Shown: piece by piece, positions 36,401 through 47,587 of the stretch
How positions within the stretch are numbered: the stretch's first letter is position 1
How the letters are laid out: every line of letters begins with the position of its first letter
NCBI RefSeq assembly: GCF_031755915.1
Contig: NC_083390.1
Coordinates: forward strand, 17,205,001 to 17,269,000
From: Ziziphus jujuba
Taxonomy: Eukaryota; Streptophyta; Magnoliopsida; Rosales; Rhamnaceae
DNA length: 64,000 nucleotides
Reading direction: 5' to 3'
Translations under genes and position numbers: made by a program
Notes under the pieces: generated by a model
Seen by the model: only the letters and a program-made list of their open reading frames with translations
Databases searched by the model: none
Told to the model about the DNA's origin: nothing

Positions 36401-39400
36401 AGTTTGTTTCCTGTAAATATTAGTGTTAGTGTGAAAATTGGATATGTGTATGTGTATATATATGTACAGCCAGGCTCAAGTAAGGTGCATCTTACATTTT
36501 TAAAGTAAGATCCACGATCATGACCATTGGACTTCGCAATTTGGTTGGACCTTATCATTCAAATGGAATCCAATGGCCACGAAAGGTGGATCTTACTTTT
36601 CAAAACTGAGGTGCACCTTGTTTGAATCTCATTATATATGTATATATTTGGATAGTGTTCCATGAACTTTGACAAAGAATCCTTGACAAATGGATTTACC
36701 CATAACTTCTCATTGTTTTGCACCTTTGATGTACCCAGTCAATGCCCAGTATGATTTGTCAAAGATTCTTTGTCAAATCTCTGGGTTCATGGAACATCAT
36801 ACATACATATATAGATTACACTCTAGCTTGTATGATCTATTCTTGTATTGATCAATTATGGCTATCAAAAACATATTATGAGTAAAAATATTGGAACCTG
36901 AGGAGTCTGTATCTGTGAATGTGATATAATAGCCATAGCCCCTTGAGAAATGGGAAAAGAAATTGTGGGATATAAATTTTAAATTTTCATGTATTTTTGT
37001 AAATGATATTATTTTAGTAAAATCATGCTATAGAAATTAGATTTATTGTTGTTAACTGTTTATGTTGTGCCTTGTTCCCATAAAGTGACTTTGTTGAGCC
37101 ATGTATAAAAGTGAGTCTAAGATGTTAGTTTAATCTTGTAACAGACATTGTTCAGTATATGCCAATTATATGCTGGTTATTTGCTTTTTCCCTCCCTTTG
37201 TAAGTGTGTCTTAATTTGTTTTGCATACAGATTGGGAGTAGGATTACGAGCAAACGTGTTTTGAAGCTGCTAGAGGAATGCACTCCTCTCTCTTATATCA
37301 TGGTTGACAAGCATCCATTCCGTTATGATCCTTCTCATATTGTAACGCATAGGATCCACAGCAACATTGTTGAATTTGCTGATTATTTACTTAAATTGAA
37401 ATTTCCGAATAAGAGCAATGAATGGAGCACTTGTCTACACACATTAAATATGACGGTAATGAATTCCAAACAATGAGTCTCTTATGTTCTATTCTTTACA
37501 AGTAATTGCTCACTTTGATTTAGTATTTTCCTGATTTTTGACTTGTTTCAATACCATTTTTGCTGACATCTTATTGGTGTTAACCAGATCTAGACTAAAC
37601 ACTAAAAAGCTAGACCCAATCTAACATTATTGTTTACTTTAAGTTGTTATTCATATTAGTTAAGGACAGCAAATCGTTGTTGCATTTGCATTGAGTTTAT
37701 TATCGATCCGTCTAATAATCTCTTGACAAGAGGGCTTTAATCTTGGATCCTGGTTGAGGTTGTGTCTTTTTATTTGCTTAAAAATTCATTTGGGGCTATG
37801 AATTTGTCCTCTCTTACAAGAAGGTGAATCCCATTGCAGTTTTCTCCTTCAGACAAAGTGTTCTGTCGAGGAAGGGTAGTCAAATGAACTAAATCTGTTC
37901 ATTTTGATTTTGTGTCTCTGCCTTCCTAATTCTTTTCCCTTTTATGTAGGTTGCAAGGGAGTTATCATTTCAAATTCATGCAGAATCCTCCTTGACCGAG
38001 CCTCTAGTTTCACGCACAATTTCAGAAGCACTTTCAACTGAGTCTGCTCTTTTCATAGGAAACAGTATGGCAATACGTGATGCAGACATGTATGGATGTG
38101 GTTGGTCAAATTGTAGTCGTGGTATTGCAACAACGCCTTTAGACTTGGAATTACCATCTCACTTTATATTGGTGGCTGGGAATAGGGGAGCTAGTGGTAT
38201 TGATGGGTTGCTTAGCACAGCTGTTGGCTTTGCTGTAGGATGTAATAAAAGAGTAAGTACTTGAAAAAGCTGTTTGTGAGTCCTGAGTGCTTTTTCCTCC
38301 TTTAGTAAATTTAGGTTTGCCTTTTCTTGAGAAAGACTTTGCACATTAGGTTTCTTCAAGAAGAAATTGGATTTAGTTTCTTATTAGATGCTAATGAGTT
38401 GTTTATTTCTGTGCCCTTTTCTAAAATGCATTTTTCTTTTGGCAATCAATGATCACGTTATTATCTATTAATAATTATGAAAACTTAGTTAAGAAATCAT
38501 ACTATCCTAGTTAAAAGGCTGTTTTCGTCGGTGCTTTGATATTCTCCTTTTTCTGATTAAACATTGTTTGACTTTCATATTTCTGACATACCATTCAGGT
38601 GCTTTGTGTGGTTGGAGATATTTCATTTCTTCATGACACCAATGGCTTGGCAATTTTAAACCAAAGGTAGGAAGCAATTGTGTTGTGATTTATTGATTTA
38701 TTGATTTATTTATTATTATTGTTATTAGTATTTTAAGTCTTGATTATCCTTTTTTAAAGAAGTTGATGTTGTTGATGTATAACCTTGTAAATTTAGCAAC
38801 ATGATTCTTATTCCAATTGTTGTATAATTGGTTTGATAATTGATATACGAGTTATCAACATCTCGTCTTTCTACATACTGTAAACACATTACACATATCT
38901 TTCTTACTTGACTGATTTTGAATGGAGTTAAACTTGTGTAGGACATTGCGAAAACCTATGACGATACTAGTGATTAATAATCACGGCGGTGCGATATTCA
39001 GTCTCCTTCCCATTGCGGATAGAGTTGAACCAAAAATATTGAGTAAATATTTCTACACCTCTCATAATGTTTCAATCAGTGGACTGTGCATGGCACATGG
39101 GTAAGGCCTTTATACACATGGCTCATGTATAAACTTGAATCTGCTGTTGCATTCAAATGCGTTTCCTATGTGGGCTATGTACTGCAGACAGTATTTCTTT
39201 ACCCTATGTATGGTTAGATGTGGGGGATTATGGGCTTAGTTGGATGGAGGATTTTCAATAGCAAGAGTTTGATAATTCAATTCTCCCTTTACGAAAATTT
39301 TGAACAAAACTTTGTGTATTTACTTATGAGAAGACACTAAACATTTGATCATCTGACAATTGTCTATGGATAGTATATGTTTAAGGAGATGACAAAATGT

Positions 39401-42400
39401 GGCTTACCTCCTTGGAAATTCCTTGTTACTCGTGCGATTTGAGGGCTGTCGTAGCTTGTACTTTCTGGGTTTATTGGTGTTCTTACATTCAATTTACCAT
39501 GTAATTTTGGAGTAGTAAATAGTAGGTTTGCAAGAAAATGTGATAGAAAGTATGTAGAAAGGGTCCTTTGTGTGTATATTTTGGTGTTTGTGATTAGAAA
39601 GAAGTAGTAGAGTGTAAGAACTGTGAATATTCTTCAATGATGTTGTAGGCTCAGCTGATGAGGTGGGTTTTTGAGTGGACTCAGAAGACTTAGTTCTCTT
39701 ATATTGCGTTTGCTTTATGTTTATGCATTGTTTATAGGTCAGTGGAGTTTTTCTTAAGGAAAATAAATTTAAATACATTGATTTTCCAGGAAACTCTCTG
39801 ATGTACACTTTCTAATCTTCTTCCTCTTACCATCAGCTATATTTGTGAAATATATCTTGCTTTACTAACCTGAAAAATTACTTGATATGCAGTGTTAAGC
39901 ATTTAGAAGTACAGACAAAAGCAGAGCTTCAAGATGCATTATTTACATCTCAACGTGAAGAGATGGATTCTGTTATTGAAGTTGGAGGCCATATTGATAA
40001 TAATGCTATCTTCCACAGGTTTTTGGTTAATTTGGCATTTTGGAATACAAGTTCTTGAGTTATGAGCTTATCAACTGATTGCAAACATGTCTTTTTACTT
40101 CAGTACTTTAAGAAAATTTGCACTCCTAGCAGCAAATGATGCTTTAAGTGTCCTTCAAAGGCTTTCTGTTAAAGACTCTGTATCAGATGATTTGTTTCTT
40201 TGCAAAGTCCATAGAATGGAGTACTCATTATTTAGGTAAATTTTTATGTGGATGAATAAAGTTTTAGATATTTTATTAATATGCTAAGTGAAGGGATTTG
40301 ATATTATATCCATACGTTCTTTTTGTAACAGGATACAGCTATGTTCTCCACCTACTAAGATTACTGCAAATTATGAGCACAACAACTTCTATAGAGAAGG
40401 GTTCATTTTGTCTTTGTATCTTGATGATGGAAGTGTTGGGTATGGTGAGGTTAGTTTTTGTTTAACATATATTTCCATCCATAAAATGTGTCGGATTATT
40501 TCATTCAAGCTTGCATGTCTGCATATTCTTACTTCTTCTCACCTATTTTCTTTTTAGTTATTATTTTTATTTTTATCTATTTTTCTCTGTTTTTTTAGTT
40601 AGAATTCATCTTATATTTCCTCTTTTGTTGGTTCATTGTGAACTATCCTCCGTCCTTCACCTGCTTCTATGAAAGTAAAAAACTAAAGGAACTTCTGATA
40701 AGTCAATTATTAATTAGTCTCTTATTAGCAGGTTGCACCTCTAGATTTCTGTAAGGAAAACCTGCAAGGTGTGGAGGAGCAACTGAGACTTATTCTTCAT
40801 GTGATGAAAGGAGCTAAAATTAGTTGCTTCATTCCTTTACTGAAGGGCTCATTTTCATCTTGGATATGGACTAGCCTGGGAATCCTGGTAGGTACAATTA
40901 TATTCTTATAGCAGTAAAGCACCAATAACCATATGCTTTCGTAGAGGAGAGATTACTAAATAAAGTTATTTGCCTGTTGAACAGCCATCTTCACTCTTTC
41001 CAAGTGTCAGATGTGGTTTGGAAATGGCCATTCTCAATGCCATAGCAGCAAGACAAGATTCTAATCTTTTGAGCATATTCCATTCTTGGAAAGATGAAAG
41101 GCATAAACCTAAGGGATTGTCCAAAGTTAAGATTTGTGCCCTTGTTGATTCTAAGGGAACTCCCACTGAGGTAGCTGCTAGTGTTGCCTCACTTGTTGAA
41201 GAAGGATTTGTTGCAATAAAGCTAAAGGTAATTTGTTGCTTATATCATATTGGCTGATTTTTAATGTAATATTTATTGGACATTGTAATTCTTTTCTCTC
41301 CCACAAACTATGTGGGTTTGGATTATTTAGAATTATGAAGGCACAACTTTTTGTAAAGGCTCAAACTTGTAGGCAAGAAATTGAAATATTACCTAAAGTA
41401 CCATTGTTGACAAAAACATACTCTAGCACATTGTGATTTGCTTGTATGAGGTTGGTAGAGTTTTATTTCTATATTTACTCACTGAGTGTTAAATGACTGT
41501 TCAGTTGGTTTAATATACATACTTGGCTCTAGTTCACAATGTTTTGGAGATTGATCTTAACTTGTCAAAGTTTATGTTGTCCTTTTAATCTTATGTTCAA
41601 ATCATGGTCTTGTTACTAGTAATTTATTGTTCTGCATGTATAAAGCTCATTTTGTTATTTGAGTACTGGACATACCAATTCGTGAGGGGGTTGTAAAGTG
41701 AGTGTAGTGTTCTTTTGATTCAGAAAGTTGGGTCCATTTCCTTAATAGTTTGAGCTTTTGGAATTGATGGTGTTGCAGTTGGTTTTACAATTCTTATGTT
41801 TCAATTATGCAACAGGTAGCCCGTCAAAGGAGTCCCATGCATGATGCTGAAGTTATACAAGAAGTAAGAAAGAAGGTTGGACAACATATTGAACTTCGTG
41901 TAGATGCCAATCGAAACTGGACCTTTCAAGAAGCTATTCAATTTGGTTCGTTGGTTCGGGATTGTAATCTGCAATATATTGAGGTATATTGTGCTAGCAG
42001 ATTAGTTCTCTATTCTATTATATTCCTTGTTCATCTATGGGATTATTATGGGCTGCTAGGTATTATCTTTTCGTTGTATTTGTAATTTGTATCTCCACTT
42101 TGTATTGTTGGAAAAATTTGGAGAAGCTTAAAAGATCGGTATCCTCCTCTCCATGGTTTATTGTATCTCAGCTTTTAGCTGCTTGTGAGCTGCCATGACA
42201 AAGTAAGTTAGTAATAAATAGTGGAACAAGAGTGCACTAGAGAAAATTTGCAAGTTTGGCTAAGGAGAGGAAAGCATACCTAGAAAGAAAAGAGGAGTTC
42301 ATATTTATTTATTTTTTGATGCGACTATTTTAGCATGTGATTAGCATGTGATTTCTTTTTGTCAGGAACCCGTTAAAGATGAAACTGATATTATCCGGTT

Positions 42401-45400
42401 CTGTGAAGAAAGTGGGCTACCTGTGGCATTGGATGAAACTATTGACAGTATTCAAGAAAATCCACTCGATATGCTTGCAAAATATAAACATCCAGGAATA
42501 GTAGCTATTGTAAGTGGAAATGTCTTTTGATTAGTATAATTTATGGGCGCATATAATTTAGTCTTAATCAGCACGGTAGCTCTTCCAATAGATGCAGTAA
42601 CCAAATGGTCTATGGAGCAAACAGAATTTTCCATTGATATGATATTGAGTTCGATCCTTATCTAGTCATGCTGGCTCTCTCATACTGGATACTCCTAATA
42701 CTTTTCTGAAGCAGGTTCAGTTTACATGGATCAAAATTCAAATAGGTCCTATCCTATGGATTCAATTGTTAGTTGTGTGTTCATTCTGATCTTTTTTTTT
42801 TTATGGATAGTCACGATTTCTCTCGTGAGAGAAGAACCATCAACAAATCTTACAAATTAGTGGGATTGAAACTTGCAAGAAATCCTCAAAATCACCAAAA
42901 ATATGTTTCTCTTCTTTTCGAGAGGATGATCTGTTTAATATAGCTATCATGGCTCTTACTATGTTAGTAGTGTACCCTGACCAAAATTTGTTGTGTTGGT
43001 AATTTCAGGTTATTAAACCAAGTGTTGTTGGAGGCTTTGAAAATGCAGCAATGATTGCCCAATGGGCCCAGCAGCATGGGAAAATGGCTGTTGTCAGTGC
43101 TACATTTGAAAGTGGCCTGGGCTTGTCTGCATATATTCATTTCTCCTGTTATCTTGAGCAGAAGAATGTAGAGGTATGTAAAATAATGAATAATAAGTCA
43201 GTGCCATCTATTGCCCATGGTCTAGGAACATACCAATGGCTTAAAGAAGATGTGGCAACCACTCCTCTTAAGATCAGCCAGAATGCATTTACTGGCTTTG
43301 TAGAAGCATCTGTTGTCGATGCTGATCAGCTTCTGAAGTCATTTCAAGTCAACCACCATGTTGTTCAAAGAAACTTTACTGGAGAGAGTGTTTGTAGATA
43401 CCAATTGCCTGTGGAGTCTAACGGTTTCACTTGTCTCTTCAAAGTTCAGGAGATTGGTCAAACATCTAAGGTAAATAAAAGTTTGATATGCCTCTTACTT
43501 TTCTTTTATTATGTCATTTCAGATATTGATGAAATTCACTACTATTTTTGGATTTGTTTTTTTACTTATGATCACTTCAAATATGAACATATGTATAACC
43601 AAACATGGGTGTATAACTCTATATTTTTTGGAGTAATGTTATTTCATTATTCAATAATCAACTAATAGGGTTCTACTGAGCCATAATTATAATAAATTGA
43701 CCAACTGTAATTAAGAAATTAAACACAATAAGGAAACAAAATTAACTTGGAAACTAAATTTATTAAATATATTTAAGAAACGGTTTCATCTGCTTGAAAT
43801 TGTAGGTTTATTAAGCAGGGTTGGATCCAGCTTTTGTTCTTTTAACACTAAGCATGCATGTAAACATATTTAAGAATGTGTCTATTAGTAACTGTCATAT
43901 ATTGTCAAGATTGGTGGTTGGAAAGAAGTTTGAATGATGTCCTGCGCCATGAGTAGTTCTTGCAATTGCTGCTTGAATAGGGAGGAGCTTTTAATTCATA
44001 CTGTTCTTCAACTTCTATTTGAATTCCTGAGGTGTGGGTTTGGCAAGGATGGAGATTGAGTCATAAGTTCAGTACTAAAAAGTTTCTACTTGATGTTTTG
44101 TGGTTCAGGAGAGTGGAAAGCTCATGGAATTTGTGTTTTGTAATCTGGTTGCCCTCTTGTTTAATGATGGCCCTAAATCTCATCTGCTTGCTTAAGGCTT
44201 GGTGTCATAGTGAAATGTTAGTCTAAAACTAGTAAAAGGGATGGGTGACAAATAAACCACTTGCTCTGAAATTTTTTGTTGTTTTATGTGGTTGATATAG
44301 GATCAAGGAAAAGCAGAAACAAAAGAGAGAACATAAAAGGAAACTAAACTGAAATAAATTATTTTCAAAGTCTAAATATTCTTTATTCAGACTTGGTAAT
44401 TTCCATACCAGTAATTTTAGTAGCTAAACCTTGTGTTTGAAGCAGTAGTGTAGGCATTGATATAAACTGTCCTGTTGTATTGTTCTATGTTGATTGCTTA
44501 CTCCACCAAAAATAAGCTGATGCAGGAGAATGTACTTGTGTTTCTTCATGGATTTCTTGGAACTGGAGAAGACTGGATTTCTATCATGGAGGCCATTTCA
44601 GGTTGTTCTAGGTGCATTTCAATTGACCTTCCTGGTCATGGAGGAACAAAGATACAAAACCATAGCAACAACACCATGAAGGAATCATGTATGTCAGTTG
44701 AAGTAGTTGCAGACGTAATTTGTAATTTGATTCATCAAATTACTCCTGGGAAAGTTACCATTGTGGGATATTCGATGGGTGCAAGAATTGCTTTATATAT
44801 GGCTCTTAAGTTTACTGACAAGGTAACTACAATAATTTCAAGATTTTAAGCTTAATTTGTTTATTATTACGTTGTCAACAATGGTGATTTATCATGAAGG
44901 TCAAAGGAGCTGTTGTAATATCTGGAAGCCCTGGCTTGAAAAATGAAGTTGCCAGAAAAGTTCGTAAAGCCAAAGATGACTCTAGAGCTAGTTTCCTAGT
45001 TGCATATGGTTTGCATCTCTTTGTAGAAAACTGGTATGCAGGACCTCTGTGGAGCAGGTAATTCTTAGCTTTTCAGCTTTCTGGTTTTGCTTCTATCGTT
45101 ACCATATTTTTAGAAGAATTTTGTATTGGTTGATATTAATTTATATTATGTATTGCACAGCCTAAGAGGCCATCCCAAATTTAAGCAAATAGTTGCCAGC
45201 CGCCTGCATCATGAAGATGTGCAGTCTCTCGCGAAACTTCTGTCTGATTCAAGTGTTGGGAGACAACTGTAAGTACACTTCTTTTTTTGAGTTTTCATTT
45301 TAAAGGTCCTTTTCCTTTGCTTGCTGGCTAGTTCTTATTTAGGCTATGTGTTTGGTACATGAAATCTATTAGGGCAAGGAAAAGGGAAGAGAAATGAATT

Positions 45401-45691
45401 TTTCATATGTTTTCATGGAAAGTTAAAAATTTTAGATTGTTTACATTTTATTCCTAATTCTTAATTATACATTTTTCTTTGTAATTTTTCTCTTGACCAA
45501 AAAATCAAAAATTAAAATGCTTTGATTTTCTTTTCTACCCTTAAAATTTCCAACTACCAAAATTTAGCTTTAAGGATCACTATAGGCATTTTATTAATTG
45601 TTTCATCACATCTTTATGGTATTTTAACGATTTAGAACTCTTTGGGGGGAAAGAAAATACATATACTCTTAAGTATATATATTTTCTTCTC

Positions 45692-45722
<31 letters not shown>

Positions 45723-46306
45723 AGAGTTCTAAATTGTTAAAATACCATAAAGATGCGATGAAACAATTAATAAAATGCATATATATATATATATATATAT
45801 ATATTCAAGCTATGAGAAACTTAGTGGGTTTAAACTCCACCAAACTACATTATGTCCATTTAAATTTCATGAACCAGCTTCACTTGAATTTTTTACGGCT
45901 GTAAAAGAAAAAATAGTAGTTAATTTATAGTTATAACAATCTCTGCTATATCCATCATATAGGATCAGCACATAATATCTCTCAATAGTCTGAGAGAGTT
46001 ATGATATAAATTTCTTTGCATGACAGACCATTGTGGGAGGACTTGAAGCATACCGAAACTCCTCTTTTGTTCATTGTTGGGGAGAAGGATAGTAAATTTA
46101 AAGCAATTGCTCATGAAATGTGTTACACAATTGATAGCAGTAGGAAGACCAGTGATGCCTCATCTAGTGATGTTTATGAATTATTCGAGATACCCGATTC
46201 GGGGCATGCACCGCATCTAGAAAACCCTCTTCCTGTTGTTAGTGCATTGAGACGATTCAATTTCAAACTAGAGGATGGAAACACTACGAACTTGTCAAGC
46301 CAATAA
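29877..46306 (+). CDS. PHYLLO: PHYLLO: MenF(truncated)-MenD-MenC-MenH fusion, 28 exons
   Basis: A plastid multi-domain enzyme that turns isochorismate into o-succinylbenzoate for phylloquinone. Exons: 29877-30035, 30125-30334, 30428-30645, 31822-31939, 32077-32193, 32692-32790, 33121-33180, 33374-33448, 33773-33877, 34106-34300, 34702-34800, 35377-35943, 37231-37455, 37950-38252, 38599-38666, 38942-39100, 39893-40018, 40104-40235, 40332-40449, 40732-40887, 40985-41227, 41816-41983, 42366-42509, 43009-43470, 44526-44822, 44900-45057, 45161-45268, 46027-46306. All introns are GT-AG and all junctions keep frame. They sum to 5,169 nt, or 1,722 residues, close to the ~1,715 of Arabidopsis PHYLLO. 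The first ~50 residues are Ser/Arg/Pro-rich, fitting a transit peptide. Catalytic residues of MenD, MenC and MenH are present (see module entries), so the gene looks functional. The exon model is read by eye; cDNA could shift a boundary slightly. The acceptor before exon 26 (catgaag) has a poor pyrimidine tract. Confidence 0.95.
36471..36634. repeat. MITE-like inverted repeat in PHYLLO intron 12 (first)
   Basis: Left end caggctcaagtaaggtgca with aaagtaagatcca is complementary to the right end tggatcttacttttcaaa with gaggtgcaccttg and tttgaatct. The centre is also self-complementary (gaccattgga / tccaatggcc). It has no coding content. Confidence 0.8.
36655..36798. repeat. MITE-like inverted repeat in PHYLLO intron 12 (second)
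   Basis: Left end gtgttccatgaactttgac and aaagaatccttgacaaa pairs with right end tttgtcaaagattctttgtc and gggttcatggaacatc. It lies about 20 bp after the first foldback but has unrelated sequence, so this is a different family. Confidence 0.8.
40236..43470 (+). other. PHYLLO module 3: MenC (o-succinylbenzoate synthase)
   Basis: Exons 19-24, about residues 1000-1442. MenC is an enolase-superfamily dehydratase. The expected catalytic set is present: KLK (1182-1184, Lys pair), metal ligands Asp1214 (RVDANRNW), Glu1240 (YIE) and Asp1263 (ALDE), and the opposite Lys1291 (VIKPS). No catalytic residue appears lost. Confidence 0.9.
44526..46306 (+). other. PHYLLO module 4: MenH (SHCHC synthase)
   Basis: Exons 25-28, residues 1443-1722. 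MenH is an alpha/beta hydrolase that eliminates pyruvate from SEPHCHC. The oxyanion loop HGFLGTGEDW follows the start of the module. The nucleophile is Ser1525 in GYSMGAR, the acid is Asp1651 in VGEKDSKF, and the catalytic His is 1690 in DSGHAPHLENP. Biochemically it acts between MenD and MenC, although it is encoded last. Confidence 0.9.
45586..45780. repeat. foldback with poly-C loop in PHYLLO intron 27
   Basis: Arms of about 58 bp (45,586-45,643 and 45,722-45,779) pair with few mismatches (attaattgtttcat ... atgaaacaattaat). The loop holds 22 consecutive C (45,691-45,712) followed by 11 A. A TA microsatellite follows at 45,780-45,804. Confidence 0.85.
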
Positions 46307-46920
46307 TAACTGGTAATGTAAAGCAGTTTGTCAGATTTTGAGAAGTTTGTGGCATGCTTGAGGCCTACTCAAGCAGGAAAACCTAGCCATGGTCGGACTC
46401 TCTTCCATTTTCTTATATTTGTTTGGTATATATTCTGGATTGTTTATTTTAATTTAGATATTTTTCCACTCACACTGGCATCAACTTTCCCTTCTGCCTT
46501 GTCCATATTGTATCCTTCTGTCCTGCCTCCTCTGCTTTCGGGTTTCCAACATAACCATAACACATTTCTTGAATTTGGAAATGCGTTGTGTTTCTTTTGG
46601 TACCATAACAACATGCCTAATTACAATGATAGAGAGAAACTTGTCAGCATTCTTGTGGTTATCCCATGATGAATGGCTTTATGCATTTGTCCAATTGTTT
46701 TTCAATTTCTTTTATTGTTATTATTATTATTATTACTCTTTTTGCACGAAATTATTTTGCACCTTATCATTAAACCACCTGTCATTGAAACATAATTCTA
46801 TGTTGGGTATCTTTGGAGATACTTTATTTATAAATGCTTCTGTTCAGCAGTACTTTCCATCTATAGCAAACGGCATTTTACACCACGAATAAAAAATTAA
46901 ATATAAATAATTAGGTGTTT
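46307..46920 (+). other. PHYLLO 3' untranslated and downstream region
   Basis: This sequence after the stop holds no other gene. Possible poly-A signals (aataaa-type) occur near 46,889. The open frames here are short and do not look conserved. Confidence 0.4.
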
Positions 46921-47195
46921 TGTTTAAAATTAGCATAAAAGAATTTTAAATCCTTTTTTTTTTTTCAAATATGTTATCCAAATTATTTTTTGTCCTTAAT
47001 TTGTTTTGTTTAAAATTAGCACAAAAGAATTTTAAATCCTTTTTTTTTTTCAAATATGTTATCCAAATTATTTTTTGTCCTTAATTAGGGTTATTTTGTG
47101 AGTAGATAATATCCTCTTTTTTTTTTTCAAATATGTTATCCAAATTATTTTTTGTCCTTAATTAGGGTTATTTTGTGAGTAGATAATAATTTGAG
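46917..47195 (+). repeat. nested tandem direct repeats
   Basis: An ~87-bp unit (ttttgtttaaaattagca ... tttttgtccttaatt) occurs at 46,917 and 47,003. A shorter ~76-bp unit built on its 3' part plus agggttattttgtgagtag occurs twice, to about 47,190. The core caaatatgttatccaaatta appears three times. Copies are nearly identical, so the duplication is recent. Confidence 0.8.
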
Positions 47196-47587
47196 GGAGT
47201 TGGGCTTTTTTTTTTTTTTTTTTTGTAATTTAAACTTTTTCAAATAATTCTTTTCAGTCTTGGGGTGGGGGCCTTGGAATAAAATTGAACTAGAATAAAA
47301 CTAATCCAAAATAATCAAATAACTTGAAATTGTAGAAGAAATGTGTTTTATTTATTTATTTATTTTTCATTATAATTCACATGTTTCGAATCAAAACTTC
47401 AGCAGGCAAGCTATAACAATTAAAATCATACATATAAAAATGGATTTAAATGGCAATCTAGAATTAGTCAAGCTAGTATTGTAAAAATAAAAATAAAATA
47501 AATAAAAAAGAAAGAAATAATAAAGCTAGAAATTTTCTATCAATATCACATCAATTTCCAATTTATTAGGTCAATTATTTATTTTAG

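Larger units (their letters stand above)
33773..40235 (+). other. PHYLLO module 2: MenD (SEPHCHC synthase)
   Basis: Exons 9-18, about residues 353-1000. MenD is a thiamine-diphosphate enzyme that adds a succinyl-semialdehyde unit from 2-oxoglutarate to isochorismate. Visible motifs are APGSRSSPL (392-400), FDERS with the cofactor-activating Glu at 418, and TSSGTAVSN. The ThDP/metal motif starts at GD (856-857, GDISFLHDTNG) and closes with NN (885-886). The linker to MenC lies in exons 17-18. Confidence 0.9.

Noticed and set aside
43480..44250. Open frames in PHYLLO intron 24 (for example 44,032-44,226)
   Set aside because: They fall between the MenC and MenH exons, have no MenC/MenH similarity, and inserting them would break the module join.
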